DNA from: Kocuria soli
GTDB lineage: Bacteria > Actinomycetota > Actinomycetes > Actinomycetales > Micrococcaceae
Direction of reading: 5' to 3'
Length of the DNA stretch: 64,000 nt
NCBI RefSeq assembly: GCF_003797835.1
Contig: NZ_RKMF01000009.1
Location: forward strand, 62,001-126,000
The notes beneath the pieces were generated by a model. That model searched no databases, had not been told where the DNA came from, and was given only the letters and a program-made list of their open reading frames with translations. The translations under genes and the position numbers were made by a program. Below are positions 12,902-22,105 of this stretch, in pieces (position 1 is the first letter of the stretch; each line of letters starts with the position of its first letter).

Positions 12902-13864
12902 GTGACGTCCAGAGCATGGCGCGTGGTGGGAGCAACGGGGTTCGTCGGCTCCGCGGTGACGCAACGACTGCGTGCGGACGGCCACACCGTTCAGGCCGTT
13001 TCGGCCCCCCGGCTCTCGAGCGGAGCCCGCACGGTCCACCATCTGCTGGGCCGCGCCCGTGACCTGGAGTCCGTCATCGACTACCTGGCGGATTCCTTTG
13101 CCGGGGCGGACATCGTGGTCAACGCCGCGGGTATCGCGGCACCGGACGGCAAGGACCAGGATGCTCTGGTGGGCGCCAACGCGATGCTGCCCGTCCTGAT
13201 TCTGGCCGCGGCGGAACGCACCGGTGTCAAGCGCGTGGTGCACATCAGCTCCGCGGCCGTGCAGGGCAAGACGCACTTCCTGGACGAGACCTCCCGCACC
13301 ACGCCGTTCTCCCCGTACTCCTATTCCAAGGCCTTGGGTGAGTCAGCGCTGCAGCGCCTGGCCGCCCGCGAGGACCGCCCGACGCACCCGGAACTCGTGA
13401 TCCTGCGGGCGACCTCGGTCCAGGGTCGCGGCCGCGCCACGACCAAGCGGCTCGCGGCGTTCGCGTCCTCCCCCCTGTGTTCGGTGGCCGGTGACGGCAC
13501 CGCGCACACCCCGGTGACCTCGGTCGACGCGTTGGCCGAGTTCACGGTCACCGTCGGTTCGCACCGCGGCGAGGTCCCGCAGATCGTGCTGCTCCCGTGG
13601 GAGGGGGCGACGACGTCGTCCATCCTGCGTGACGCCGGACGTCGCAACCCGATCAAGCTGCCCACGGTCCTGTGTTGCGCGGCCGTGGCCACCGGTTACG
13701 TCCTCTCGGGGCTGGCCCAGAACCGGTGGCACGGGGCCGTTCGACGGATCGAGGTCACCTGGTTCGGGCAGAACCAGGTCCCCGGGTGGGGCCAGGAACA
13801 GGGTCTGCTCCCGACCCCCAGGATCTCCGAGCTCCTGCGCTCCGTGCACCTGGACCGGGCCTGA
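12902..13864 (+). CDS. NAD-dependent epimerase/dehydratase family protein
   Basis: 320 residues, extended short-chain dehydrogenase fold. NAD-binding VVGATGFVGS is at 8-17, the serine of HISSAAVQG and the pair YSYSK supply the Ser-Tyr-Lys catalytic set. Likely a sugar-nucleotide epimerase, reductase or dehydratase acting on a nucleotide sugar; the substrate is unknown. The GTG at 12902 is chosen because AGGAGAACGTCT precedes it at good spacing, and the further upstream frame lacks a family match. Divergent from the double GT2 gene across 216 bp and convergent with the threonylcarbamoyl-AMP synthase gene 37 bp away. It interrupts the otherwise minus-strand block. Confidence 0.8.
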   Translation: MTSRAWRVVGATGFVGSAVTQRLRADGHTVQAVSAPRLSSGARTVHHLLGRARDLESVIDYLADSFAGADIVVNAAGIAAPDGKDQDALVGANAMLPVLILAAAERTGVKRVVHISSAAVQGKTHFLDETSRTTPFSPYSYSKALGESALQRLAAREDRPTHPELVILRATSVQGRGRATTKRLAAFASSPLCSVAGDGTAHTPVTSVDALAEFTVTVGSHRGEVPQIVLLPWEGATTSSILRDAGRRNPIKLPTVLCCAAVATGYVLSGLAQNRWHGAVRRIEVTWFGQNQVPGWGQEQGLLPTPRISELLRSVHLDRA

Positions 13865-13883
13865 GGCCTGGATCCACGACCCA

Positions 13884-13904
13884 GGGCTCAGGGCTCATGG
13901 CTCA
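13884..13904. repeat. Heptanucleotide tandem repeat (GGGCTCA x2, TGGCTCA)
   Basis: Three 7-bp units GGGCTCA, GGGCTCA, TGGCTCA fill the space between two convergent genes and touch the stop of the minus-strand gene at 13902. The unit resembles the GGGTTCG/TGGTTCA units at 27481-27515. Confidence 0.6.
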
Positions 13905-15149
13905 GGAGCGGGCCTGGTCGGTGCCTTCCGGACCGGGGTGTTCGTCCGTGACCCCGCTGGCGACGATCGCGGCCGCGGTGGCCCGGTCCAGGGGCTGCAC
14001 CACGCCGTCCTTGGCCTGCGCCGGGCGGGGGCGCGTCCGGTCCTGATCCGGCAATCCCTCCCCGCTCCGAGCGCCCACGGCCTGCCCCGCACCGGCGACG
14101 AGCGCCGCTGCGGCGTCGCGAGCCGGCGAGGACGGGGCGGGGCGCGTCGAGTGCGCCTCTTGCCTTTCCGTGGGTTCAGCCGGAGTCTCGTGTCCCGACG
14201 GCGCGTCCTCCGGCGTCGTGTCTTCGGGGAGCGCGTTCGCGGAGGTCTTGTCCTCCTCGGCTTCGACCGGCTCCGGCCGGGGATGGACGAGAGTGTCCCC
14301 CTCCGGCACGTCCTCGGCCGAGGTTTCGCCGGCTTCACTCGCACCCGTGCCCGCGGCGTCGTCGGTGTCCCGGTCGCCTGAATCCTCCGGGGCGGAATCC
14401 GCCGGGGCCTGCCCGTCGACGCCGATGACCGAGGGGACGACCGAGCGCAGCTGCGTCAGTGAGACCGCCCCGTCTCGCACGACCACCGGGGTGGACCCCG
14501 TGCAGTCGACGATGGTCGAGGCCACCGGATGCAGGCCCTCGGCCACGGTCCCGCGGTGTCCGGCGTCCAGGTAGACCTGAACCTTGTCGCCCAGCATTCC
14601 GCGGGCCTCCTCGGCGGAACCCGCCGCGGGGAGCCCCGTGCGATTGGCCGAGGAGACGGCCAGGGGGCCGGTTTGACCGAGCAGTTCGGTGGCGACCTCG
14701 TCGTCCGGGACGCGCAGGGCCACGGTGCCGCTGGTCTCACCCAGGTCCCACTGCAGGGAGGGCTGGGCGTGGCAGATCAAGGTCAGGCCGCCGGGCCAGA
14801 AGGCCTCGGCCAGGGCCCGGGCCTCCTCCGACACCTGGTCGGCCAGCCCGTCCAGAACACCCGCGTGGGCGATGAGCACCGGCGGGGGCATGTTGCGGTT
14901 GCGGCCCTTGGTCTCCAGGAGCCGTTGCACCCCGGTGGCGGAGAACGCGTTGGCCGCGATCCCGTACACCGTGTCCGTGGGCATGACCACGCACTCGTCG
15001 GCCGCCAGGGCCTGCTGGGCGTGTTTGATCGCGACCCGGCGCTGTTTGGCATCGCGGACGTCGTACGTCGTCGCGGTCTCTGGCGCTTGCTCCGAGTCGG
15101 TCGCTCCTTGCGGTGAGCTCTCCTGGGCTGTCTCATTCACGCCGGTCAT
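13902..15149 (-). CDS. tsaC: L-threonylcarbamoyladenylate synthase (YrdC/Sua5 family) with long disordered tail
   Basis: Makes threonylcarbamoyl-AMP from threonine, bicarbonate and ATP for the t6A37 tRNA modification. 415 residues: the YrdC domain spans roughly 25-235, with the nucleotide loop PTDTVYGIAANAF, KGRNRNMPPPVLI, and LAVSSANRTGLPAAG. After it comes about 180 residues of Asp/Glu/Pro/Ala-rich sequence with no domain I recognise, so the tail is not the classical Sua5 domain. The ATG at 15149 overlaps the prmC stop (ATGA). prfA-prmC-tsaC is the normal order. Confidence 0.9.
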   Translation of the reverse strand: MTGVNETAQESSPQGATDSEQAPETATTYDVRDAKQRRVAIKHAQQALAADECVVMPTDTVYGIAANAFSATGVQRLLETKGRNRNMPPPVLIAHAGVLDGLADQVSEEARALAEAFWPGGLTLICHAQPSLQWDLGETSGTVALRVPDDEVATELLGQTGPLAVSSANRTGLPAAGSAEEARGMLGDKVQVYLDAGHRGTVAEGLHPVASTIVDCTGSTPVVVRDGAVSLTQLRSVVPSVIGVDGQAPADSAPEDSGDRDTDDAAGTGASEAGETSAEDVPEGDTLVHPRPEPVEAEEDKTSANALPEDTTPEDAPSGHETPAEPTERQEAHSTRPAPSSPARDAAAALVAGAGQAVGARSGEGLPDQDRTRPRPAQAKDGVVQPLDRATAAAIVASGVTDEHPGPEGTDQARS

Positions 15150-16036
15150 TGTTGCACTTCCTGCTGTTGCGGATGATTCAGGGCGGGGAGGAGCGCGCTC
15201 GTGGCACGGGGGCGTCCGGTGAGGTCGTTGTGGCATTCGACGTCCACGAACCCGTGCCGGTGGAAGGCGGCCGCGATCGCCTGGCGCTGGGATTCGGCAT
15301 GTTCGACGACGCACCACCCACCGGGCACCAACAGCCCGGCCGCGGCGGCGATCACCGCGTCCGGGACCCGCATCCCGTCCTCGCCGCCACCCCACAGGGC
15401 CAGGGCGGGATCGTGTTCGGCCACCTCCGGGTCCGTGGGCGGCTCGCGGTCCGGGACGTAGGGCGGATTGGAGACCACCACGTGGACCCGGCCTCGGAGG
15501 TCCTCGGGAACCACCGTGGCATCCCCCAGGCGGAGGTCCACGCGGCGGCCTTCCAGGTTGCGGAGCGCCCAGGCGTGGGCCTGCTCGGAGAGTTCGATCG
15601 CGTGCACCTTGGCGTGCGGGACCTCGTCAGCCAGGGCCGCCGCAATGGCCCCGGATCCGGTGCACAGGTCGACGACGACGGGGCGGGTCACGCCTTCGCC
15701 CTGATCGGTGCGCAGCCGTTGGACCGCCAGTTCAACGAGCAGTTCCGTCTCCGGACGCGGCACGAAAACTCCGGGCCCGACAGCCAGCTCGATCCGCCGG
15801 AACGGGGCCGTGCCCGTGAGGTGCTGCAGCGGGATCCGCCGGGCGCGCTGTCGGACAAGGTCCTCGAAGCCCTGCGGCACGGGTGCCCCGATGATGGCCT
15901 TGGCCTGCACCTCCCCCCGGTCCAGGCCGAGCAGGTGGGCGGCGATCAGCACGGCGTCAGCTTCCGCGGAGGCCAGGCCCGCGGCATCGAGTTCGGTGGT
16001 CGCCCACCGCAACGCCTGCGCAAGGGAGGTCGTCAT
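15146..16036 (-). CDS. prmC: Release factor glutamine methyltransferase
   Basis: Methylates the glutamine of the GGQ motif in RF1 and RF2 using S-adenosylmethionine. 296 residues. The SAM-binding DLCTGSGA is at 123-130 and the catalytic NPPYVP at 190-195, with PRPETELLVE before them, all hallmarks of PrmC. ATG start at 16036 lies 12 bp after the prfA stop, so the enzyme is co-expressed with its substrate. 4-nt overlap with the following gene. Confidence 0.97.
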   Translation of the reverse strand: MTTSLAQALRWATTELDAAGLASAEADAVLIAAHLLGLDRGEVQAKAIIGAPVPQGFEDLVRQRARRIPLQHLTGTAPFRRIELAVGPGVFVPRPETELLVELAVQRLRTDQGEGVTRPVVVDLCTGSGAIAAALADEVPHAKVHAIELSEQAHAWALRNLEGRRVDLRLGDATVVPEDLRGRVHVVVSNPPYVPDREPPTDPEVAEHDPALALWGGGEDGMRVPDAVIAAAAGLLVPGGWCVVEHAESQRQAIAAAFHRHGFVDVECHNDLTGRPRATSALLPALNHPQQQEVQQ

Positions 16037-16048
16037 GGCGTCCGCTCC

Positions 16049-17128
16049 TCAGTCCTGCTGACCGATGGCAGCCAGACGGTCCTGTTCGTCCATCTCTATC
16101 GCGGACGCGATCACCGGACCCAGGTCCCCGTCCAGGACCTGGTCCAGGTTGTAGGCCTTGTAACCCGTGCGATGGTCCGCGATGCGGTTCTCCGGGAAGT
16201 TGTAGGTGCGGATGCGCTCGGAACGGTCCACTGTCCGGAGCTGGGAACGCCGGGCCGCGGAGGCCTCCGCCTGCTGCTGCTCCTGTTGGTGCGCCAGCAA
16301 CCGCGCACGGAGCACACGCATGGCGGCTTCCTTGTTCTGCAGCTGAGACTTCTCGTTCTGCATGGCCACCACGATGCCCGTCGGAAGGTGGGTGATGCGC
16401 ACCGCGGAGTCGGTGGTGTTCACGGACTGCCCACCGGGCCCGGAGGACCGGTAGACGTCGATCTTGAGATCGTTCTGCTGGATCTCGATCTCCTCCGGGG
16501 CCTCGACCTCCGCGAAGGCCAGCACGCCCGCAGCAGAGGTGTGGATCCTGCCCTGGGACTCGGTCGCGGGAACCCGCTGCACCCGGTGCACGCCGCCTTC
16601 GTACTTCAGGTGCGCCCACACCCCTTCGGCGGGGTCGTCCGAACGGCCCTTGACCGCGAACTGGACGTCCTTGTACCCGCCGAGTTCGGCCGGGGTTTCC
16701 CCCAGCATCTCGGTCCGCCAGCCCTTGGACTCGGCGTAGCGCAGGTACATGCGCAGCAGGTCACCGGCGAACAGGGCCGATTCGGCTCCGCCTTCGCCCG
16801 CCTTGATCTCCAGGATCGCGTCCCGGGCGTCGTCGGGGTCCCTGGGGACCAACAGCAGTCGCAGCTTCTCCTGGGCCTGTTCGATCCGGGGTTCCAAAGC
16901 CTCGGCCTCACGGGCGAACTCGGGGTCCTCCCCCGCCAGTTCCTGCGCGGCGTCCCGGTCCTCCCGCAGCCGGGTGAGGTCACCGTGGGCGGAAACCACC
17001 TTGTCCAGCTCCGAGTACCGGCGGTTGAGCCGCTTGGCCAGGAGAGGATCGGCGTGCACCGCGGGGTCGGCGAGGCGCACCTGGAGTTCGGCGTGCTCGT
17101 CGAGCAGCGCCTGGATGGGATCGGCCAC
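16049..17128 (-). CDS. prfA: Peptide chain release factor 1
   Basis: Terminates translation at UAA and UAG. 359 residues. The stop-codon reading tripeptide is PAT at 187-189 inside [18 protein letters not shown], and the peptidyl-release GGQ is at 232-234 in [15 protein letters not shown]. The start is a GTG at 17128, with AAGGAA about 9 nt upstream. The 178-bp gap to rho holds a tandem 12-bp repeat and a hairpin; no rpmE (ribosomal protein L31) gene is found between rho and prfA, although many relatives have it there. Confidence 0.98.
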   Translation of the reverse strand: MADPIQALLDEHAELQVRLADPAVHADPLLAKRLNRRYSELDKVVSAHGDLTRLREDRDAAQELAGEDPEFAREAEALEPRIEQAQEKLRLLLVPRDPDDARDAILEIKAGEGGAESALFAGDLLRMYLRYAESKGWRTEMLGETPAELGGYKDVQFAVKGRSDDPAEGVWAHLKYEGGVHRVQRVPATESQGRIHTSAAGVLAFAEVEAPEEIEIQQNDLKIDVYRSSGPGGQSVNTTDSAVRITHLPTGIVVAMQNEKSQLQNKEAAMRVLRARLLAHQQEQQQAEASAARRSQLRTVDRSERIRTYNFPENRIADHRTGYKAYNLDQVLDGDLGPVIASAIEMDEQDRLAAIGQQD

Positions 17129-17148
17129 GCGGGCGGCTTCCTTTCAAC

Positions 17149-17172
17149 GGGTCGGAAACTGGGTCGGAAAAA
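17149..17172. repeat. Tandem 12-bp repeat in the prfA leader
   Basis: GGGTCGGAAACT (17149-17160) is followed at once by GGGTCGGAAAAA (17161-17172), identical at 10 of 12 positions; a further GGGTTGG follows. It lies about 20 bp upstream of the prfA GTG start. Confidence 0.55.
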
Positions 17173-17215
17173 TGGGTTGGTCACCCGGGTCGGGTCGCGG
17201 TGTGTTTCGCACCGA

Positions 17216-17246
17216 CGACGACGGCCCCGGGGTTGCGCCGTCGTCG
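17216..17246 (-). terminator. Hairpin downstream of rho
   Basis: CGACGACGGC (17216-17225) pairs perfectly with GCCGTCGTCG (17237-17246) across an 11-nt loop, about 60 bp after the rho stop on the transcribed minus strand. No T-run follows, so it may be a partial terminator or a stability element. Confidence 0.4.
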
Positions 17247-17306
17247 ACCGTGCGCCGGTGGCGCTGGGTACGACGGGCGGGCAGCCCCGGGGCCGGAATG
17301 CGTCGG

Positions 17307-19514
17307 CTAGCGGTCGTCGTCGGCCTTCACGTTGAGCGTGGTCTTCTGGACCTGCATCAGGAACTCGGCGTTGGACTGGGTGTCCCGCAGCCGGTTGGTG
17401 AGCAGTTCCAGGGCCTGCTGCTGGTCCAGGCTCGAGAGCACACGACGCAGCTTCCACATGATCTTGAGCTCGTCGCCGGACATGAGGTTCTCCTCGCGGC
17501 GGGTGCCCGAGGAGTTGACGTCCACGGCCGGGAAGATCCGCTTGTCCGCCAGCTGGCGGGACAGGCGCAGCTCCATGTTGCCGGTGCCCTTGAACTCCTC
17601 GAAGATGACCTCGTCCATCTTGGAACCGGTCTCCACCAGGGCGGTGGCCAGGATGGTCAGGGAACCGCCGCCTTCGATGTTGCGGGCTGCGCCGAAGAAC
17701 CGCTTGGGCGGGTACAGCGCGGCGGAGTCCACACCACCGGAGAGGATGCGCCCGGAGGCCGGGGCGGCCAGGTTGTAGGCGCGACCCAGGCGGGTCATCG
17801 AGTCCAGCAGGACCACAACGTCCATGCCGAGCTCCACCAGGCGCTTGGCGCGCTCGATGGCCAGTTCGGCCACCGTGGTGTGGTCGTCGGCGGGACGGTC
17901 GAAGGTCGAGGCGATGACCTCACCCTTGACCGTGCGCTGCATGTCTGTGACTTCCTCGGGACGTTCGTCGACGAGGACCATCATCAGGTGGACTTCGGGG
18001 TTGTTCGTGGTGATCGCGTTGGCGATCGACTGCAGCATGAGGGTCTTGCCCGCCTTGGGCGGGGAGACGATCAGACCGCGCTGGCCCTTACCGATCGGAG
18101 CCACCAGGTCGACCACGCGCGGGCCGATCTTCTTGGGCTCGTTCTCCAGGCGCAGCCGCTCCTGCGGGTACAACGGCACCAGCTTGGAGAAGTCCACGCG
18201 GTCGGTGAGTTCCTCCGGCTTCTTGCCGTTGACGCTGGTCAGCTGCACCAGGGCGTTGAACTTCTGCCGCTGGTTGCGGTTGTTGTCCTCACCGTCGCGC
18301 GGGGCACGAATGGCACCCACGACGGCGTCGCCCTTGCGCAGGTTGTTCTTCTTGACCTGGGCCAAGGAGACGTAGACGTCGTTGGGCCCGGGGAGGTAGC
18401 CGGAGGTGCGGACGAACGCGTAGTTGTCCAGCACGTCCAGGATGCCCGCGACCGGCAGCAGGACGTCGTCCTCGGTGGGCTCGGTGTCGTCCACCTCGGG
18501 GCCCTGGTTGCGGTTGCGACGGTTGCGACGGTCATTGCGGTCGTTGCGATTCCGGTTACGACGGTTGCGGCGCGATCCGCCGTCGTCGTCCGGACCGTTG
18601 TTGTTGCCGCCCTGCTGGCCCTGCTTGTTCTTGCCGCCCTGCTGACCTTCCTTTTTCTTGCCGCCCTGGTCGTTCTTGCCGCCCTGGTCGTTGCGGTCCG
18701 AATCGTCACGGTCGCCGTTGCGATCGTTGTTCCGGTCGTTGTTGCGGTTGTTCTTCTGGCCGTCCTGGTTGCGACCGTCTTGGTTGCGACCCTGGCGGTT
18801 ACGGCGGTTGCCGGAGTCACCGCGGTTGGCATCCTCCGAGCGGCCCTCGCCGTCGTCCTGCTGCGAACCCTCTGCGCCGTCGGCGGTGCCGTTGGACTCG
18901 CCCTGTCCGTCCTGGTTGCGGCCCTGGCGGTTGCGGCGTTGCGAACGCGACGGGCGCTCACGGCCGTTGCCGGACTCCCCGTCCTTGGCACCGGATTCCT
19001 CACGCGAGGACTCGCCGGAGCCGGCGGCATCCGCGGAATCGGCCGCGGAGGAGTCATTGGAGGTGGAGTCCGTGGAAGCGGAGTCGGAAGTGTTCGACTG
19101 CGACCCGTTGGACTGCGACCCGTTGGAGCCTGCCGACGATGATGCACGGCGGCTGCGTCCGCGACCGGTCCGGGCGGCCACTGCGGGGGCCTCGGAGCTC
19201 GACGCGTCGTCGTTGCCCTCGGAGCCTGCTGCGGTGTCCTGGGGCTGGGTCACGCCGGCCTTGGCGGAAGCCCGCTGCGCGGTCTGTTCGATCTGCTCGG
19301 TGACCTTGCGGTCACGGTCGGCCACGCTGCCGCCACGCTGGTGGGCCTCGATGGCGTCCACGAGCAGGGACTTCCGCATGCGGCGCGCACCCGTGATGCC
19401 GAGCTGGCCCGCAAGGGCCTGCAACTGGGCAAGCTTGAGCCCGGACAGCCCGGTGCTCTTGGCCTCAGAGGTGGCCTGTTCCGTACCTGCATTCAGGTCG
19501 GTGGTTTCGGTCAC
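17307..19514 (-). CDS. rho: Transcription termination factor Rho (long actinobacterial form)
   Basis: Hexameric RNA helicase that ends transcription. 735 residues against ~420 in E. coli. The Rho_N helical domain is near 25-60, then a long polar insert (about 75-350) very rich in Asn, Asp, Arg, Gly and Gln (repeats such as NRNDRND and DQGGK), then the RNA-binding cold-shock domain (about 357-430), Walker A PPKAGKT at 485-491 and the ATPase core. Such inserts are known in Micrococcus and mycobacterial Rho, where they add RNA affinity. The GTG at 19514 is chosen because AAGGAAACCTTC precedes it. Confidence 0.97.
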   Translation of the reverse strand: MTETTDLNAGTEQATSEAKSTGLSGLKLAQLQALAGQLGITGARRMRKSLLVDAIEAHQRGGSVADRDRKVTEQIEQTAQRASAKAGVTQPQDTAAGSEGNDDASSSEAPAVAARTGRGRSRRASSSAGSNGSQSNGSQSNTSDSASTDSTSNDSSAADSADAAGSGESSREESGAKDGESGNGRERPSRSQRRNRQGRNQDGQGESNGTADGAEGSQQDDGEGRSEDANRGDSGNRRNRQGRNQDGRNQDGQKNNRNNDRNNDRNGDRDDSDRNDQGGKNDQGGKKKEGQQGGKNKQGQQGGNNNGPDDDGGSRRNRRNRNRNDRNDRRNRRNRNQGPEVDDTEPTEDDVLLPVAGILDVLDNYAFVRTSGYLPGPNDVYVSLAQVKKNNLRKGDAVVGAIRAPRDGEDNNRNQRQKFNALVQLTSVNGKKPEELTDRVDFSKLVPLYPQERLRLENEPKKIGPRVVDLVAPIGKGQRGLIVSPPKAGKTLMLQSIANAITTNNPEVHLMMVLVDERPEEVTDMQRTVKGEVIASTFDRPADDHTTVAELAIERAKRLVELGMDVVVLLDSMTRLGRAYNLAAPASGRILSGGVDSAALYPPKRFFGAARNIEGGGSLTILATALVETGSKMDEVIFEEFKGTGNMELRLSRQLADKRIFPAVDVNSSGTRREENLMSGDELKIMWKLRRVLSSLDQQQALELLTNRLRDTQSNAEFLMQVQKTTLNVKADDDR

Positions 19515-19903
19515 GAAGGTTTCCTTTTCCCTCGATGGGAGCCCCGGCACTCAGACGCCGGTGGCCGTTACTGGTGGTTCGGGCCGCTGACAAGCGGGCC
19601 GGGCCGCACACTCTCAGACGGGTGCGACCGGATCGACGGCGCTCGGTCCACCCAGATCCGATGCACCGGTCAGGCACACCGAATCCCACCGAAAGGCGGT
19701 GGTCGTGGCGGAGGAGCTGATTCGACCGGGTGTTCACCCAGCGGATGTGGGTGAACCGTTCGGCTCAGCCGTTTCTGGGAAACCGCCGAAGCGCCCGTGG
19801 TCAAAACACCATCGAATCCAAGACATGTTCTCCGGTGGACAACTCGAAGTCATCGAGCCCGAGCCCTGTCGGCCGGTGAACATTGGACGCACCCGGAGAA
19901 TTA
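19515..19903. promoter_or_regulatory. 389-bp gene-free region: thrB 3' end and rho leader
   Basis: No reading frame here looks real. The region must hold the end of the thr transcript and any rho promoter. The clearest structure is a perfect hairpin, GTTCACCCA (19732-19740), 7-nt loop, TGGGTGAAC (19748-19756). It has no T-run on either side. rho leaders are often autoregulatory targets, but I see no convincing promoter boxes. Confidence 0.45.
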
Positions 19904-20890
19904 CTACTGTGGGTGCGTGACCACCCTAGCACCATGCGCGGGCACGGTCAGCCTGAGAACACGCCACGTGACGTGTTCCCTCTCCGCGTCGGGGTGCGCG
20001 ACGAATTCGGCGATGGCCGCTTCGACCTCGGCGGCGTCCTCTGCGGAGGGCGCCAGGGTCAGGACCGTGGGGCCGGCTCCGGAGATCAAGGCCGCATGGC
20101 CCTGCTCACGCAGGGTGGCGACCAGTGCTGCGCTGGGCGGCATGGCCGGTGCACGGAACCGCTGGTGCAGGGCATCGGCCGTTGCGGGCAGCAGCAGGTC
20201 CGGTCGACGGGTCATCGCCTCGACCAGCAGCGCAGCCCGTCCGGCGTTCGCTGCGGCGCTGCGGTGATCCACCTGGGCGGGCAGCAAGGAACGGGCCAGG
20301 GCGGTCGAAACCTCGTAGTTCGGGATGGCCACCACGGGGACGACGTCGTCATGGACGGCGACGGGCGCACTGTGCCAGGAACCGGGCTCCCCCCAGGAAA
20401 TCGTGAGGCCCCCGTAGAGGGACGGGGCCACGTTGTCCGGATGCCCCTCCATCCCGGCGCAAACTTGCAGGATCGCTGCGTCGTCGAGTCGCGCGGACGG
20501 CGCCAGGAGGGCATTGGCCGCAACAACGCCCGCCACCGCACAGGAGGCGGAGGACCCCATGCCCCGGCCGTGCGGGATCCGGTTGCGCGCCACGACGGCC
20601 AGCCCGGGCTGGTCGACCAGGCCCGCAGCGGTCCACGCCGCTCGCACGGAGCGGACCAGCAGGTGCTCCTCGGTCCGTGGGACGGATTCCGAGCCCTCCC
20701 CGTGCAGTTCGAACGCGAGCCCGGACTCCTGCACGGCGATTTCCACCGTGTCGTAGTGCCCGAGGGCTAGGCCCAGGCTGTCGAATCCTGGCCCCACGTT
20801 GCCCGAGGACGCGGGCACGTCGACCGTGATCGCCTCACCGACGGTCAGGACCTCGCGCCAGTCCTTCGGTTTCCCCATCGCTGCACCCAC
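19904..20890 (-). CDS. thrB: Homoserine kinase
   Basis: Phosphorylates homoserine with ATP, the fourth step of threonine synthesis from aspartate. 328 residues, GHMP kinase fold: the N-terminal substrate loop is VPASSGNVGPGFDSLGLAL and the ATP loop is RIPHGRGMGSSASC, and the C-terminal motif AALISGAGPTVLTL is present. Start taken as the GTG at 20890 because GAGG lies 7 nt before it; the ATG four codons in is possible. Lies 9 bp after thrC in a hom-thrC-thrB operon. Confidence 0.96.
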   Translation of the reverse strand: MGAAMGKPKDWREVLTVGEAITVDVPASSGNVGPGFDSLGLALGHYDTVEIAVQESGLAFELHGEGSESVPRTEEHLLVRSVRAAWTAAGLVDQPGLAVVARNRIPHGRGMGSSASCAVAGVVAANALLAPSARLDDAAILQVCAGMEGHPDNVAPSLYGGLTISWGEPGSWHSAPVAVHDDVVPVVAIPNYEVSTALARSLLPAQVDHRSAAANAGRAALLVEAMTRRPDLLLPATADALHQRFRAPAMPPSAALVATLREQGHAALISGAGPTVLTLAPSAEDAAEVEAAIAEFVAHPDAEREHVTWRVLRLTVPAHGARVVTHPQ

Positions 20891-20899
20891 GGCCGGGCC

Positions 20900-22009
20900 T
20901 CAGTCCAGTCCGAGAGCGGCGGCCACGGAGACGACGTCGAAGTCCACGCGCTTGGGTTCGGCCGCGGTGGGGTCCTCGAGTTCGGCACCCTTGACGGCCC
21001 ACTGCGGGTCCTTGAGGCCGTGACCGGTCACGGTGATCACGATCTTGGCGCCGGTGGGGGCGGCTCCCTCACGATACTTCTTGATCAGACCGGCCACGCC
21101 CGCGGCAGACCCGGGTTCCACGAACACGCCGTCGCGGGAGGACAGGAAGCGCTGTGCTTCGATGATCTGTTCGTCGGTGACGGATTCGATCAGGCCGCCG
21201 GATTCGTCACGGGCGCCGATGGCCGAGTCCCAGGAGGCGGGGTTGCCGATGCGGATGGCCGTGGCGATCGTCTCCGGCTGGTCGATCGGGTGCCCCGCGA
21301 CCAACGGTGCGGCTCCGGCCGCCTGGAAACCCCACATGACGGGGGTCTTGGTGGCCACGGCGGGCAGTTCCTCGCCGACCGCATTGACGTAAGGCCGGGA
21401 GTACTCCGTGTAGCCCTTCCAGTAGCCGGTGATGTTCCCGGCGTTGCCCACGGGCAGGATGTGGTAGTCCGGGGCGTCCCCGAGGGCGTCCACGACTTCG
21501 AACGCCGCGGTCTTCTGGCCTTCGATGCGGTAGGGGTTCACGGAGTTGACCAGGAACACGGGGTAGGAGTCGGAGAGCTTGCGCGCGACGTCCAGGCAGT
21601 TGTCGAAGTTGCCGTCGATCTGGATGATGTCGGCACCGTGGGCCACAGCCTGGGCCATCTTGCCCATGGAGATCTTGCCTTCGGGGACCAGGACGGCGCA
21701 ACGCATCCCGGCCTGCTTGGCGTAGGCCGCAGCCGAGGCGGAGGTGTTGCCCGTGGACGCGCACACCACTGCCTTGGCGCCTTCCTCCTTGGCCCGCGTG
21801 ATCGCCATGGTCATCCCGCGGTCCTTGAAGGAACCGGTGGGGTTCATGCCTTCGAACTTGACCCACACCTGGTTGCCGGTCAGCTCGGACAGCGCCCGCG
21901 CCTGGATCAGCGGGGTCCCGCCCTCCCCCATGGTGACGACGGGGGTCGAGTCGGTGACCGGGAGGCGGTCGCGGTATTCGTTGATCACGCCTTGCCACAG
22001 GTGGGCCAT
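20900..22009 (-). CDS. thrC: Threonine synthase
   Basis: PLP enzyme converting O-phosphohomoserine to threonine. 369 residues, the short actinobacterial type. The PLP lysine is Lys62 in [12 protein letters not shown], and the phosphate-binding loop is [16 protein letters not shown] start at 22009 with AGGAGA 7 nt upstream. Middle gene of hom-thrC-thrB; the 96-bp gap from hom carries a perfect 14-bp tandem duplication. Confidence 0.97.
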   Translation of the reverse strand: MAHLWQGVINEYRDRLPVTDSTPVVTMGEGGTPLIQARALSELTGNQVWVKFEGMNPTGSFKDRGMTMAITRAKEEGAKAVVCASTGNTSASAAAYAKQAGMRCAVLVPEGKISMGKMAQAVAHGADIIQIDGNFDNCLDVARKLSDSYPVFLVNSVNPYRIEGQKTAAFEVVDALGDAPDYHILPVGNAGNITGYWKGYTEYSRPYVNAVGEELPAVATKTPVMWGFQAAGAAPLVAGHPIDQPETIATAIRIGNPASWDSAIGARDESGGLIESVTDEQIIEAQRFLSSRDGVFVEPGSAAGVAGLIKKYREGAAPTGAKIVITVTGHGLKDPQWAVKGAELEDPTAAEPKRVDFDVVSVAAALGLD

Positions 22010-22020
22010 GGGTTCATCTC

Positions 22021-22048
22021 CTGGACTGAAAGAGCTGGACTGAAAGAG
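22021..22048. repeat. Perfect 14-bp tandem duplication in the thrC leader
   Basis: CTGGACTGAAAGAG occurs twice back to back (22021-22034 and 22035-22048), and a partial third copy, TGAAAGAAG, follows. It begins 12 bp before the thrC start on the minus strand, partly covering its Shine-Dalgarno. Confidence 0.75.
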
Positions 22049-22105
22049 GTAGTGAAAGAAGTTTGGTGTGAAAGTGGTCTGGACTGGAAACAGTGACGAG
22101 TGCGG

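Noticed and set aside
15113-17335. Very long plus-strand frame (740 codons) opposite prmC and prfA
   Set aside because: Antisense shadow of two well-supported genes; composition is Val/Gly/Arg-rich as expected from reversed GC-rich codons.
16749-19142. Plus-strand frame of 797 codons opposite rho
   Set aside because: Reads as hydrophobic repeats (ALAVL...) only because it is the complement of the Rho Asn/Asp/Arg-rich linker.
19465-19903. Small frames in the rho leader region
   Set aside because: None has a ribosome site plus sensible composition; all are short GC-driven frames.
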